DNA from: Sphingomonas flavalba
GTDB lineage: Bacteria; Pseudomonadota; Alphaproteobacteria; Sphingomonadales; Sphingomonadaceae
Length of the DNA: 64,000 nucleotides
Assembly (NCBI RefSeq): GCF_004796535.1
Contig: NZ_SPHY01000002.1
Span: forward strand, 248,001-312,000
Reading direction: 5' to 3'
The notes beneath the pieces were generated by a model. The model made no database searches, had not been told where the DNA came from, and saw only the letters and a program-made list of their open reading frames with translations. Made by a program: the position numbers and the translations under genes. How positions within the stretch are numbered: position 1 is the stretch's first letter; each line of letters opens with the position of its first letter. Positions 35,458 to 44,048 of this stretch are shown here, one piece after another.

Positions 35458-36219
35458 TCACTCGGCCGGGCCGCCCAGCGCCAGCGCGCTACTGCCGGTG
35501 CGCTCGCGCACGGCCAGCACGTAATCGGCGGACTGCAGGAACGGCATCGGGTTCACCGCCCGTCCGTCGAGCCGCACCTCGTAATGCAGATGCGGGCCGG
35601 TCGACCGGCCGGTCGAACCGACGCGGGCGATCAACTGACCGCGCTTTACCCGCGCGCCGGGCGCAACCAGAATACGCGAAAGATGGCCGTAGCGGGTCTG
35701 AACGCCACGACCGTGGTTTAGCTCGACAAGATTGCCATAGCCACCGTTCCAGCCGGCCCGCTCGACCATGCCGTCGGCGGTCGCGTAGACTTCGGTACCG
35801 GTCGGGCCGGGGATGTCGACGCCGGCATGCATCGCCGCACCGCCACGGAACGGATCGGAACGAACGCCGTACATGCTGCTGAACGCCATTTCAGCAACCG
35901 GCTTGCGCGACGGGACTGCCATCACGCCCTGGCTGGCATTGTCGCTGCGCGACCAGGACTGGAACAGCGCCTTGAACTGCGGGTCGCCAGCGCTCGCGTC
36001 GATCGCTTCGAACGGACCGCCGGTTCCGCCGTCTACGGTCGCGTCGGTCGGCGCTGCCGTTTCGCCAGCGGCAAGAGCCGGCGTGGTCGCGATAAGGCCG
36101 GACAGCGCGGCAGCCCAGATGCAGGCGGAAATCGGGAACCGCACGGCACGGCGATCGTTACAGCTGGACGACAAGAGAACCATAGCGATGCGGCGCGACC
36201 TTTTTCTTGCGCCGCCCAT
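35458..36219 (-). CDS. Secreted M23 family metallopeptidase
   Basis: 253 residues. A hydrophobic signal sequence precedes residue 50; the peptidase M23 (LytM) domain in the C-terminal half has MHAGVDIPGP (HxxxD zinc ligands), RYGHLSRI and HLHYEVRLDG (HxH). All zinc ligands are present, so it is likely an active peptidoglycan endopeptidase rather than an EnvC-like activator. The start is uncertain: GTG/ATG at 36219 has a weak CAGGCG site, ATG at 36183 leaves a shorter signal. Confidence 0.88.
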   Translation of the reverse strand: MGGARKRSRRIAMVLLSSSCNDRRAVRFPISACIWAAALSGLIATTPALAAGETAAPTDATVDGGTGGPFEAIDASAGDPQFKALFQSWSRSDNASQGVMAVPSRKPVAEMAFSSMYGVRSDPFRGGAAMHAGVDIPGPTGTEVYATADGMVERAGWNGGYGNLVELNHGRGVQTRYGHLSRILVAPGARVKRGQLIARVGSTGRSTGPHLHYEVRLDGRAVNPMPFLQSADYVLAVRERTGSSALALGGPAE

Positions 36220-36234
36220 CGGGTCGACGCCTGA

Positions 36235-37104
36235 TTATTCCAGCGAGTGCGGATCAAGCCCCCCGCATTCGGTATTGACGGTGTGTCTTGGCCGGGTGGG
36301 TAGATCAATAGCGGTGTAATAATCGCGCGTTAAACCGGCTGCGCCGCGCGCCGAGTCGTTGAATGGCGGCTTAATGGCGCCCGGAACATGGCGTTCGACC
36401 TGCATTTTCCACTGCGTCACCGGGTCGAGCCCGGACGATTCGCAGGCGTATCGAAACCACGCCGTGCCGATGCCGACACGGCCGATCTCGTCGCGCAGGA
36501 TGCGGGCGAGAACCTGTGCCGTCGTCGAATCACCAGCTGCCTCGCATTGCGCGATCATCGTCGGCGTCACGTCCAGCCCGCGTGCCTCCAGCACCATCGG
36601 TACCACCGCCAGCCGCGCTACCGGGTCGCCCGCCGTCGCCGCCGCCGCTTCCCATAGCCCGTCATGCGCCGGAAACGCGCCATAATGGCTGCCGAACGCG
36701 CGTAGCCGGCGCTGGAGCAGCGCGAAGTGCATCGCCTCCTCCGCGCCGACGCGAAACCAGTCGGCGACGAACGCAGGCGGGAAGCCGCCACCGAACCGCC
36801 CGGCCATGTCGAACGCCAGGTCGATCGCAACGCATTCGATATGGGCGATCGCGTGGAGCAGCGCGATCCGCCCGCGCAGCGACCCGCCCCTCCCCCGCTT
36901 CGGCATCCGGCCGGGCGACAGCAGCAACGGACGGTCCGGGCGCGCCGGCCGGTCGGGCATCGCCGTATCGAAACGCAGCGCAAGTCGCCCGGCGTGCAGC
37001 GCTCGCGCCGCCGCGCGCGCCGCCTTCACCTTCACGGCCGGATCGGCAGCGTCGAGCACCGCACGGGCAGCGTCGGCAACGCTCGCCCGCTCCCCCGGCG
37101 TCAA
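36235..37104 (-). CDS. DUF455 ferritin-like domain protein
   Basis: 289 residues, mostly helical. HAIAHIECVAIDLAFD, RVGAEEAMHFALLQRRL and RDEIGRVGIG supply Glu/His residues in the ferritin-like di-iron arrangement. The DUF455 family sometimes occurs near tRNA-modifying or stress genes, but its activity is unknown. It overlaps bcp by four bases and is likely cotranscribed with glnE and bcp. Confidence 0.85.
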   Translation of the reverse strand: MTPGERASVADAARAVLDAADPAVKVKAARAAARALHAGRLALRFDTAMPDRPARPDRPLLLSPGRMPKRGRGGSLRGRIALLHAIAHIECVAIDLAFDMAGRFGGGFPPAFVADWFRVGAEEAMHFALLQRRLRAFGSHYGAFPAHDGLWEAAAATAGDPVARLAVVPMVLEARGLDVTPTMIAQCEAAGDSTTAQVLARILRDEIGRVGIGTAWFRYACESSGLDPVTQWKMQVERHVPGAIKPPFNDSARGAAGLTRDYYTAIDLPTRPRHTVNTECGGLDPHSLE

Positions 37105-37568
37105 TCGCCGAGCGCCTTTGCCGCCGCCAGCACGGCTTCGGCATGGCCGGCGACCTTCACCTTGCGCCAGACCTTTGCAACCTTGCCGTCCGCATCAATC
37201 AGGAAGGTCGCGCGCTCGATCCCCATATATTTGCGGCCGTAGAGGTTCTTTTCCACCCACACGCCGAATGCCTCGCACAGCGCGCCGTCCTCGTCGCTGG
37301 CCAGTGTCACCTTCAGCCCGTGCTTGGCTGCAAACTTGCGGTGGGAGTCGAGGGAATCGCGCGACACACCGAGCAACTGGACGCCCGCGTCCGCGAATTC
37401 CCCGGCCAATGCGGTGAAGTCCAACGCCTCGCGGGTGCAACCGCTGGTATCGTCCTTGGGATAGAAATACAGGACGAGCGGGCGGCCGAGATAATCGGAA
37501 ATCTTGCCGCTGCCGACATCGCCGAGCGCGAACGGCACGTCGGGGGCGCGCTCACCGGGTTGGATCAT
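37101..37568 (-). CDS. bcp: Thioredoxin-dependent peroxiredoxin, BCP/PrxQ type
   Basis: 155 residues. The peroxidatic Cys44 is in DDTSGCTREALDF. The position five residues later, where atypical 2-Cys members carry the resolving Cys, is Leu49, so this member probably acts as a 1-Cys enzyme or uses the later Cys in GALCEAFGV. Reduces hydroperoxides. The ATG at 37568 overlaps the glnE stop by four bases, and its stop overlaps the DUF455 start. Confidence 0.93.
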   Translation of the reverse strand: MIQPGERAPDVPFALGDVGSGKISDYLGRPLVLYFYPKDDTSGCTREALDFTALAGEFADAGVQLLGVSRDSLDSHRKFAAKHGLKVTLASDEDGALCEAFGVWVEKNLYGRKYMGIERATFLIDADGKVAKVWRKVKVAGHAEAVLAAAKALGD

Positions 37569-40264
37569 GGCCTTATCTCCTCCTCGATACTGGCAGCGAT
37601 CGGCCGCCACAGGGCACTGACCGTCTGCCGCGCCCGCGCATAGGCGGCAAGCAGCGCCGCCCAGTCGGCAAAGCCACAGGCCCGTGCCGCCAGTGCCTGG
37701 GTCGCCGGCGCCGGCTCCTGTCCGATCAGCCGCAGCACGACCAGCAAACGCGTCAGCATCTCATTGGCTTCACCGAGCGCGGCGGGCAGGTGCCCGGCGG
37801 CGGCCAGCGCCGCGATCGCACCCGGCAGATGCGGGTCGAAGCCGGCGCGGTTCTCAAGCTGCGCGACATGGACGCAGAACTCCAGATCGACCAGCCCGCC
37901 GGGAACCAGCTTGGCGTCGAGCGGGCCGGCGGGCGGCTTGTGACGGGTAATTTCCGCCCGCATCTCCGCCGCCGCCCGCTGCGCCTCACCCGCTTCACGC
38001 GAGCGATGGAGCACGTCGGAGACGATCCCCGCCAGCGCCTCCCGCGCTTCCGCCGAGCCATAGACCGGCCGGGCACGAGCCAGCGCCATATGCTCCCAGG
38101 TCCAGGCGCTCTCCCGCTGATACTGGGCGAAACTATCGAACGACACCGCCAGCAGACCCTGATTGCCGGACGGGCGCAGCCGGGTATCGACCTCGTAAAG
38201 CGGTCCGGCGGCGGTCGGCACCGACAGGGCGGCGCTGACCCGCTGGGCCAGCCGGTTGTAATAGAGCGTGGCGTCGAGCGGTCGCCGCCCGTCCGAACTG
38301 GCGGTGAAATCGCCGGTGAACAGATAGACCAGATCAAGGTCGGACGCATGGGTCAGCGCCTCGCCGCCAAACCGGCCAAGGGCGAGGATGACCAGCTCGC
38401 TGCCCGGCACTCGCCCGTGTGCTTCCTCGAACGCGGCGACCGCCGCATCGGCGAGCACGGTCAGCGCCGCCTCCGCTACCCGCGAATAATCGGCGGCGAC
38501 CGCTAGCGGATCGCGCCCGCCCTCGATCAGCTGCACGCCCAGCGCAAAGCGCTTCTCGTTGACCCGGCGCCGCACCCCGTCGAGCAGCGCCTGATAATCC
38601 TCGCCCTCTTCGCCGGCGGCGAATGCCGCGACCAGCGCGGGCACGTCGCCCGGCGGGGCGAGCGCGGTCGCGTCGATCAATCCGTCGAGCAGTTCCGGCC
38701 GCCGCCCGATCTGTTCGGCCAACGTTGGCGCGTGGCTCAATATGTCGGCGACCATCCGCGTCAGGCCCGGCCGCGCCTCCATCAGCCGGAAGAAATTGAT
38801 CGCGCTCGGCAGCCCGCCGACCAGCGCGTCGAACCGGTTGATCGCCGCGTCGGGGTCCGGCGCCGCGCCGAACGCCGCGACCAGCACCGGCAGCACGCCT
38901 TCCAGCGCGGCGCGCGCCGGCTCGCTGCGCAGCACCCGGATCGTGCCGTCGCGCCAACGCGTGATCCGCGCCGCCGCCGCGTCGGTGGCAAAGCCGGCCT
39001 TGGCCAGCGCGGCCGCCAGCAGCGCTGGGTCGCGCGGCAGCCGCGGCGCAGACCCGTCGTCCAGTGCGTCGTAGACATGACCGACCCGCTCAACATGCGG
39101 GGTGAGCGCGGCGACCAGCGCCGCCCCGTCGGCCAGTCCGTGCAGCGCCGCGACATTGTCCAGCGCTTCCGCCTGAACCGGCAGGCTGTGGGTCTGGCGA
39201 TCGTCGACCATCTGCAGCCTGTGCTCGACAGTGCGCAGCACACGGTAGGCGGTGGCCAGCGCCGTCGCATCGCGCGGGTCGATCCGCCCGGCATCGGCCA
39301 GCGCGGCGAGCGCGGCCAGCGTCGCCGGCGCGCGCAGTTCCGGTTCGCGCCCGCCGTGGATCATCTGGTGGATCTGGGCGAAGAACTCAACCTCGCGGAT
39401 CCCCCCGCGCCCGCGCTTCAGGTCGTATCCGGCGCCGAGGACCTGCCCTTGGGCATGGTGGTCGCGGATGCGCGACGACATCGCCCGGATCTGGCCGATC
39501 GCGCCGAAATCCAGCGTCCGCCGCCAGACGAACGGCCGGATCGCATCAAGGAAATAGCCGCCGAGCGCCCGGTCGCCGGCGCAGGCGCGGGCGCGGATGA
39601 AAGCGGCCCGCTCCCACGGCAGCGCGCTGGATTCGTAATGGCTGATCGCCGCGTTGACCGGCAGCACGATCGGCGTCACTTCCGGCGCCGGGCGCAGGCG
39701 CAGGTCGACGCGAAAGACATGGCCGTCGGCATCGCGCGCCTGCAACAGTTCGACGATCCGGCGGCCGATCCGGACCGCCGCCTCCTCCGGCTCCTCGCGC
39801 GGCCGGGTCGGCAGGGTTTCGGGGTCGAACAACAGGATCGGGTCGATGTCGGAGGAAAAATTCAGTTCCCGGCTGCCGTGCTTGCCGAGCGCGATCACCG
39901 CAAAGCCACGCGGTTCGGCGTCCGGCGTGCGCTCGGCGACAGCAGCGGCGATCGCCGCGTCCAGCGCCTGGTCGGCCAGATCGGACAGCGGCTCGACCAC
40001 CTGTTCCAGCGTATAGGCCCCGGCAAGGTCGCCGATCGCCAGCACCAGCATCACCCCCTCGCGCAACCGGCGCAGCCGTCGCGCGATCGGCGCATCCGGG
40101 TCCTCGTCGCCGCGCCAAGCCAGCGCCAGCGCCGCATCGAGCGGCCCATCGGCGAGCAGCGCGACTATGTCCGGTCGCCGGCCGAGCGCGTGGCGCAGGA
40201 ACGGGGAATGGCGCTCCGCCCGCGCGAGCGCGCCGGCGATGCCGTCTGTGGGCGTGTCGGTCAT
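37565..40264 (-). CDS. glnE: Bifunctional glutamine synthetase adenylyltransferase/deadenylylase
   Basis: 899 residues. Two nucleotidyltransferase domains are visible: GSRELNFSSDIDPILLFD in the N-terminal half (deadenylylation) and FGGEALTHASDLDLVYLFTG in the C-terminal half (adenylylation), each with GS/GG...DxD. It tunes glutamine synthetase activity in response to PII. Length is normal for the family. It starts 79 bp after ecfG ends on the same strand, and overlaps bcp. Confidence 0.96.
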   Translation of the reverse strand: MTDTPTDGIAGALARAERHSPFLRHALGRRPDIVALLADGPLDAALALAWRGDEDPDAPIARRLRRLREGVMLVLAIGDLAGAYTLEQVVEPLSDLADQALDAAIAAAVAERTPDAEPRGFAVIALGKHGSRELNFSSDIDPILLFDPETLPTRPREEPEEAAVRIGRRIVELLQARDADGHVFRVDLRLRPAPEVTPIVLPVNAAISHYESSALPWERAAFIRARACAGDRALGGYFLDAIRPFVWRRTLDFGAIGQIRAMSSRIRDHHAQGQVLGAGYDLKRGRGGIREVEFFAQIHQMIHGGREPELRAPATLAALAALADAGRIDPRDATALATAYRVLRTVEHRLQMVDDRQTHSLPVQAEALDNVAALHGLADGAALVAALTPHVERVGHVYDALDDGSAPRLPRDPALLAAALAKAGFATDAAAARITRWRDGTIRVLRSEPARAALEGVLPVLVAAFGAAPDPDAAINRFDALVGGLPSAINFFRLMEARPGLTRMVADILSHAPTLAEQIGRRPELLDGLIDATALAPPGDVPALVAAFAAGEEGEDYQALLDGVRRRVNEKRFALGVQLIEGGRDPLAVAADYSRVAEAALTVLADAAVAAFEEAHGRVPGSELVILALGRFGGEALTHASDLDLVYLFTGDFTASSDGRRPLDATLYYNRLAQRVSAALSVPTAAGPLYEVDTRLRPSGNQGLLAVSFDSFAQYQRESAWTWEHMALARARPVYGSAEAREALAGIVSDVLHRSREAGEAQRAAAEMRAEITRHKPPAGPLDAKLVPGGLVDLEFCVHVAQLENRAGFDPHLPGAIAALAAAGHLPAALGEANEMLTRLLVVLRLIGQEPAPATQALAARACGFADWAALLAAYARARQTVSALWRPIAASIEEEIRP

Positions 40265-40343
40265 CGGCGCTGTTTCGCGTGCCCGGCGGCGAGAGGCAAT
40301 GGGGCGCTGTCCACCGGCGCATTTTCGGTGCTCGAGACGCCGC

Positions 40344-40973
40344 TCAGTGCTGGCCGCTCAGCTCGTCGACTTCCGCCATGATCGTATCGAGGGCACTGCG
40401 CCCGCCGTTCGACGGCCCGTCACGCCGTGACGGCAGGGTGCCGCCGTTCAGCAACCCTTCTAGCGCGACACGACCGCGCGCCACCCGGCTCTTGATCGTG
40501 CCGACGGCGACGCCGCAGATCTCCGCCGCTTCCTCGTAGGCGAAACCACCCGCACCGACGAGGATCAGCGCCTCGCGCTGCGGCTGCGGGAGGTGGAGCA
40601 GCGCGCGCTGCATGTCGGCGAGCTCGATCTGCTTGTCCTGTCCGGCCGGTGCCGCGAGGATGCGGTCGGCAACCAGATCGTCCCATTCACCGCGAAAGCG
40701 CGCCCGACGCATTTGCGACAGGTACAGGTTACGCAGGATAATGAAGGTCCAAGCGCGCATGTTGGTGCCCGCCTGAAACCGCTTGCGCGCCGCCCACGCC
40801 TTCATCAGCGTTTCCTGAACGAGATCGTCGGCAGTGTCGCGGTTGCCCGACAATGAGCGCCCGAAGGCGCGCAGATGCGGGATGACCATCGACAATTCCG
40901 TCTTGAAGTCAGCGTCCGACAGGCTTTGGTGCGGCGGCGCCGGCGCCTCGACGCTATCCGATGTCGCAGTCAT
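40344..40973 (-). CDS. ecfG: General stress response sigma factor EcfG
   Basis: 209 residues of the ECF15 group. IPHLRAFGRSLSGNRDTADDLVQETLMKAWAARKRF is region 2, and LPQPQREALILVGAGGFAYEEAAEICGVAVGTIKSRVARGR is region 4. A C-terminal tail of about 30 residues follows. In alphaproteobacteria it is held by NepR and released when phosphorylated PhyR binds NepR. It lies 10 bp after the 44-residue membrane protein gene and shares an EcfG-type promoter with it, giving positive feedback. Confidence 0.95.
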   Translation of the reverse strand: MTATSDSVEAPAPPHQSLSDADFKTELSMVIPHLRAFGRSLSGNRDTADDLVQETLMKAWAARKRFQAGTNMRAWTFIILRNLYLSQMRRARFRGEWDDLVADRILAAPAGQDKQIELADMQRALLHLPQPQREALILVGAGGFAYEEAAEICGVAVGTIKSRVARGRVALEGLLNGGTLPSRRDGPSNGGRSALDTIMAEVDELSGQH

Positions 40974-40983
40974 GCAAGTCCGA

Positions 40984-41118
40984 TCAGTTGACCAGCGCGG
41001 CGGCGATCATCGCCAGCACTGCCAGTGCCAGTGAAATCAGCAGGATATACCGCACGACATGCGGAGTGATCCCGGCGCGCGCTTCGGTCTTGCTGCGATG
41101 TATTTCCTCATCCTGCAT
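40984..41118 (-). CDS. 44-residue single-span membrane protein in the EcfG operon
   Basis: A short gene reading MQDEEIHRSKTEARAGITPH, followed by a hydrophobic span (about residues 24-43) and ending LVN. The charged N-terminus would be cytoplasmic. It sits between phyR and ecfG, 10 bp ahead of ecfG, with an exact EcfG-type promoter 34 bp before its start. The coding potential is supported by position, clean frame and hydrophobic pattern. Function is unknown; it could tune the sigma factor or protect the membrane under stress. Confidence 0.7.
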   Translation of the reverse strand: MQDEEIHRSKTEARAGITPHVVRYILLISLALAVLAMIAAALVN

Positions 41119-41151
41119 GGCCGCACACGCTCCTCTCCATTTCGGCAGCAG

Positions 41152-41176
41152 AACGCCTTTTCACGGGTTGGGTTCC
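41152..41176 (-). promoter_or_regulatory. EcfG-type promoter of the small membrane protein-ecfG operon
   Basis: Read on the minus strand: GGAAC (41176-41172), a 16-base spacer, then CGTT (41155-41152). An exact fit to the general stress consensus. A 6-bp inverted repeat ACGGGT/ACCCGT (41163-41182) overlaps its upstream half and may serve as the end of phyR mRNA. Confidence 0.75.
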
Positions 41177-41184
41177 ACCCGTTT

Positions 41185-41979
41185 CTATGCCGGAACGGTT
41201 TCCGTGTCGAAGAATAGCGCCTGAGCGATCGCCGCCTTCACCGTCGCCCGCTGAAACGGCTTGGTAATCAGGAAGGTCGGCTCCGGCCGCTCCCCGGTCA
41301 GCAGTCGTTCGGGGAAGGCAGTGATGAAGATGACCGGTACGGTGAAGCGGGCCAGGATGTCCTTGACCGCGTCGATGCCGGAACTGTCGTCCGCCAATTG
41401 GATGTCAGCCAGCACCAGCCCCGGCCGATCGGCCAGCGCTTGCGCCACCGCCTCGTCTCGGGTCACGGCGATACCCGTGACGTCGTGGCCCAGATCGCGC
41501 ACGATCGTCTCCAGGTCCATCGCGATGATCGGTTCGTCCTCGATGATCAGCACGCGCGACCGGGTCTGCCGCGCGATCTCGGCGAGCGCATCGGCGACCA
41601 GTTCGTCGACCTCGGCCGGGGTCGAATCGACCAGATAGGCAGCGTCCTCGGCGGTAAACCCTTCCATCGCGGTCAGCAGCAGAGCCTGGCGCGACAGCGG
41701 CGTGATCCGGCTGAGCCGGGCGCTGGCGATGCCTTCGCGCCCCACCGCTTGCGCGCCGCCGTCGTCCAATTCGGGGTTGGCGGAACTCCAGATCGCCTGA
41801 AATGTTCGATAGAGACCAAGCCGTGGGTCGACATCGGCGGGGAACTGCTCCGGCGCCTCGATGATCGCCTCCAGCGCGGCTTTTACGTAGGAATCCCCGT
41901 GGGACTGGCTACCGGTCAGAGCCCGCGCATAGCGGCGCAGGAAGGGCAGATGGGGCGCCAGTTTCTGGCCAAGCGACAT
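41185..41979 (-). CDS. phyR: Anti-anti-sigma response regulator PhyR
   Basis: 264 residues. The N-terminal 130 residues mimic an ECF sigma factor (PHLPFLRRYARALTGSQ and the ITPLSRQALLLTAMEGFTAEDAAYL region), and the C-terminal receiver (about 140-258) carries the phospho-acceptor Asp192 in LVLADIQL, with acidic pair EDE near 147-149 and Lys in FLITKPF. Phosphorylated PhyR sequesters NepR. The ATG at 41979 follows AGGAAC. It diverges from nepR by 210 bp. Confidence 0.96.
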   Translation of the reverse strand: MSLGQKLAPHLPFLRRYARALTGSQSHGDSYVKAALEAIIEAPEQFPADVDPRLGLYRTFQAIWSSANPELDDGGAQAVGREGIASARLSRITPLSRQALLLTAMEGFTAEDAAYLVDSTPAEVDELVADALAEIARQTRSRVLIIEDEPIIAMDLETIVRDLGHDVTGIAVTRDEAVAQALADRPGLVLADIQLADDSSGIDAVKDILARFTVPVIFITAFPERLLTGERPEPTFLITKPFQRATVKAAIAQALFFDTETVPA

Positions 41980-42097
41980 GGGTTCCTGCACTCCTTTTTC
42001 TTGCTGACTCGTCACGCAGCCAAGGGGATTGGGGCAGGCCCTCGCCCCCCGGCCAGAGTTGAATGTCCGCTTTTCACACAGAAAGCGCAATTGACGT

Positions 42098-42122
42098 GGA
42101 ACAAACAAGCGGTGATTTGGTT
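42098..42122 (+). promoter_or_regulatory. Probable EcfG-type promoter of nepR
   Basis: GGAAC at 42098-42102, a 16-base spacer, then GGTT (42119-42122), one mismatch from CGTT. It lies about 68 bp before the nepR start. Autoregulation of nepR by EcfG is usual in alphaproteobacteria. Confidence 0.5.
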
Positions 42123-42189
42123 TCACCGCAGTTACAGATAGTGTGCTCGACGGCCCCCGGGTAGCCGCCGAGACGGGTGAGAGAATGAC

Positions 42190-42396
42190 ATGCTGGAAAC
42201 GGCGTACATGAATGGGGGGTCTGCCTTGGTTTCCGACACCGCCAACCGGGCACCGGGCACAAAAGGCAAGAGACGCAGGCGGGATGTCGAAAATGCCAAT
42301 GGCAGCATCGGCCGCGCACTGCGGACGGTGTATCAGCAGGCCGTGGACGAGCGCGTGCCCGACGACATGCTTGAACTTCTGCGGAAGCTGGACTGA
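42190..42396 (+). CDS. nepR: Anti-sigma factor NepR
   Basis: 68 residues. The conserved core IGRALRTVYQQAVDERVPDDMLELLRKLD (about 40-68) consists of two short helices that bind EcfG or PhyR. The N-terminus is long, polar and basic (KGKRRRRD). It stands between divergent phyR and the kinase-like gene, which starts 12 bp later. ATG at 42208 is an alternative start. Confidence 0.93.
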   Translation: MLETAYMNGGSALVSDTANRAPGTKGKRRRRDVENANGSIGRALRTVYQQAVDERVPDDMLELLRKLD

Positions 42397-42408
42397 CGGC
42401 TGACTGAG

Positions 42409-43986
42409 GTGAGCGGCCTGGCGCCCGCGCCCCCCGACGGCATTCTCGACCGACTGGGCCGGCTGTCTACCGCCGCCAAGATGCTGGGCTTGCTCAGTGT
42501 TGCGCTGCTGCCGCTCGGCCTGATCATCCTGCTCGCCTCGCTGCAGACCAGCCGTACCGCCGATCTTGAGCGTCGCGCGGCGCTGCGCGTCGCGCTCAGC
42601 GAAAGCACGCGGAGGGTCGCCTCCGAAATTGCCGTTGATATAGAGGCGATACGCGCCGCGACCCTCGCTCTCGACGCCGGGCAGCCTTCCGAGAGCGTCT
42701 GTACCCGCACCCGGACGGTCATTCACACTGCTGCCGGCGACTCCGCCAGTTTCGTCCTCGTCGACCCGGCCGGCAATCCAATCTGCGGCACGCCGGGGGT
42801 AACAGCGCCAGCACGCGGCAGCGGGCCGCTCGGCCCGCCAGCAACGCTGGTACTCGACGGCAACGTGCTGCAGATCGGGCTGACCGGCGCAATAGGCGGC
42901 CATGCCGGCGCCGTCGCGCTGACCACAAACCAGCTCGCCCGCCTCGCACGCCCGCTCGACTTCCAGCTACCCTACCGGCTCGAGATGTCTGACGGTCGCC
43001 ATGTCGCCGTCCTCGCCGACACCGCCCGCCTGCCGCCGCTCTCCCGGTCGGAGGAGATGACCAACCGAATCCGCAATACCGACCTGGCGCTGACAATGCA
43101 GGTCCGGGCAATCCCGCTGACCCCGCCACAACTGCTGACCATGCTCGTGCCGTTACTGATGTGGGTGGCAGCCTCGCTGATCGGCTGGCTGGTCGTCGAC
43201 CGGCTGGTGCTGCGGCCACTGGCGGAACTGCGCGCCGCGATCGAATCCTTCCAGCCGGGCGAGCCGTTCGGCGAAGGGCGCAAGCTCGCCACGCCGGCCC
43301 GCGAGATCCGTGCGCTCGGCGACACGTTCAGGACGATCACCGAATCGCTCGCCGCGCACGAAACCGAGCTGGCGCTCGGCCTGCGCGAACAGACCCGGCT
43401 GACCCGCGAGGTCCACCACCGGGTCAAGAACAACCTTCAGATCATCGCCAGCCTGATCAACCTGCACGCGCGCGGCGCAAAGTCGGCTGAAACCATCGCC
43501 GCCTATGCGTCGATCCAGCGGCGCGTCGACGCCCTCGCCGTCGTCCACCGCAACCATTATGCGGAGCTGGAGAACAGCCGCGGCGTCGCCCTTCGGCCGC
43601 TGGTCGGCGAAATCGCCGCCAGCCTGCGGGCGACTGCGCCGACGGCGTCGGGCATGGAGCTGAGCGTCGAGGCGACGGCGGATCACGTCACCCAGGATGT
43701 CGCGGTCGCGCTCGCCTTCCTGATCACCGAACTGGTCGAACTGGCGATGCTGACCGACCCGACCGCCGCGATCCGCATCACCGTCACCGCGACCGACGCG
43801 CCGGGGCAAAGCCGGCTGACCATCACCTCCGCCGCGTTTACCGACAGCCGCCGCCTGCGCGCCCGGCTCGATGAACGCTATGGCCGGGTGCTGGAGGGAC
43901 TGGCCCGCCAGTTGCGCGCGCCGCTCCATGTCGACCCGCTATCGTCCAGCTACGCCATTGTTTTCACGCGGATGGCCGGCAGTTGA
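42409..43986 (+). CDS. phyP: PhyP-like HisKA_2 sensor protein with degenerate ATPase domain
   Basis: 525 residues. Two spans (about 25-45 and 243-263) flank a periplasmic sensor, then a HAMP-like linker and the HisKA_2 motif LTREVHHRVKNNLQ with His336/337. The expected N box is LITELVELAMLTD at 438-450, without the metal-binding Asn, and no DxGxG or GxGxG loops follow, so ATP binding is doubtful. In Sphingomonas strain Fr1, PhyP from the same locus acts as a negative regulator of PhyR, consistent with phosphatase but no kinase activity. The start is GTG. It is probably cotranscribed with nepR. Confidence 0.83.
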   Translation: MSGLAPAPPDGILDRLGRLSTAAKMLGLLSVALLPLGLIILLASLQTSRTADLERRAALRVALSESTRRVASEIAVDIEAIRAATLALDAGQPSESVCTRTRTVIHTAAGDSASFVLVDPAGNPICGTPGVTAPARGSGPLGPPATLVLDGNVLQIGLTGAIGGHAGAVALTTNQLARLARPLDFQLPYRLEMSDGRHVAVLADTARLPPLSRSEEMTNRIRNTDLALTMQVRAIPLTPPQLLTMLVPLLMWVAASLIGWLVVDRLVLRPLAELRAAIESFQPGEPFGEGRKLATPAREIRALGDTFRTITESLAAHETELALGLREQTRLTREVHHRVKNNLQIIASLINLHARGAKSAETIAAYASIQRRVDALAVVHRNHYAELENSRGVALRPLVGEIAASLRATAPTASGMELSVEATADHVTQDVAVALAFLITELVELAMLTDPTAAIRITVTATDAPGQSRLTITSAAFTDSRRLRARLDERYGRVLEGLARQLRAPLHVDPLSSSYAIVFTRMAGS

Positions 43987-44017
43987 TCGTGCCGTTCCGA
44001 AAAATGCGAAAATGCCG

Positions 44018-44042
44018 GGAACCCGCCCTCACATCGGGCGTT
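44018..44042 (+). promoter_or_regulatory. Exact EcfG-type promoter downstream of phyP
   Basis: GGAAC at 44018-44022, 16-base spacer, CGTT at 44039-44042. It begins 32 bp after the phyP stop and drives toward 44049 onward, where there is no open frame until 44235. It is followed by a strong terminator-like hairpin. Confidence 0.72.
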
Positions 44043-44048
44043 CTACGG

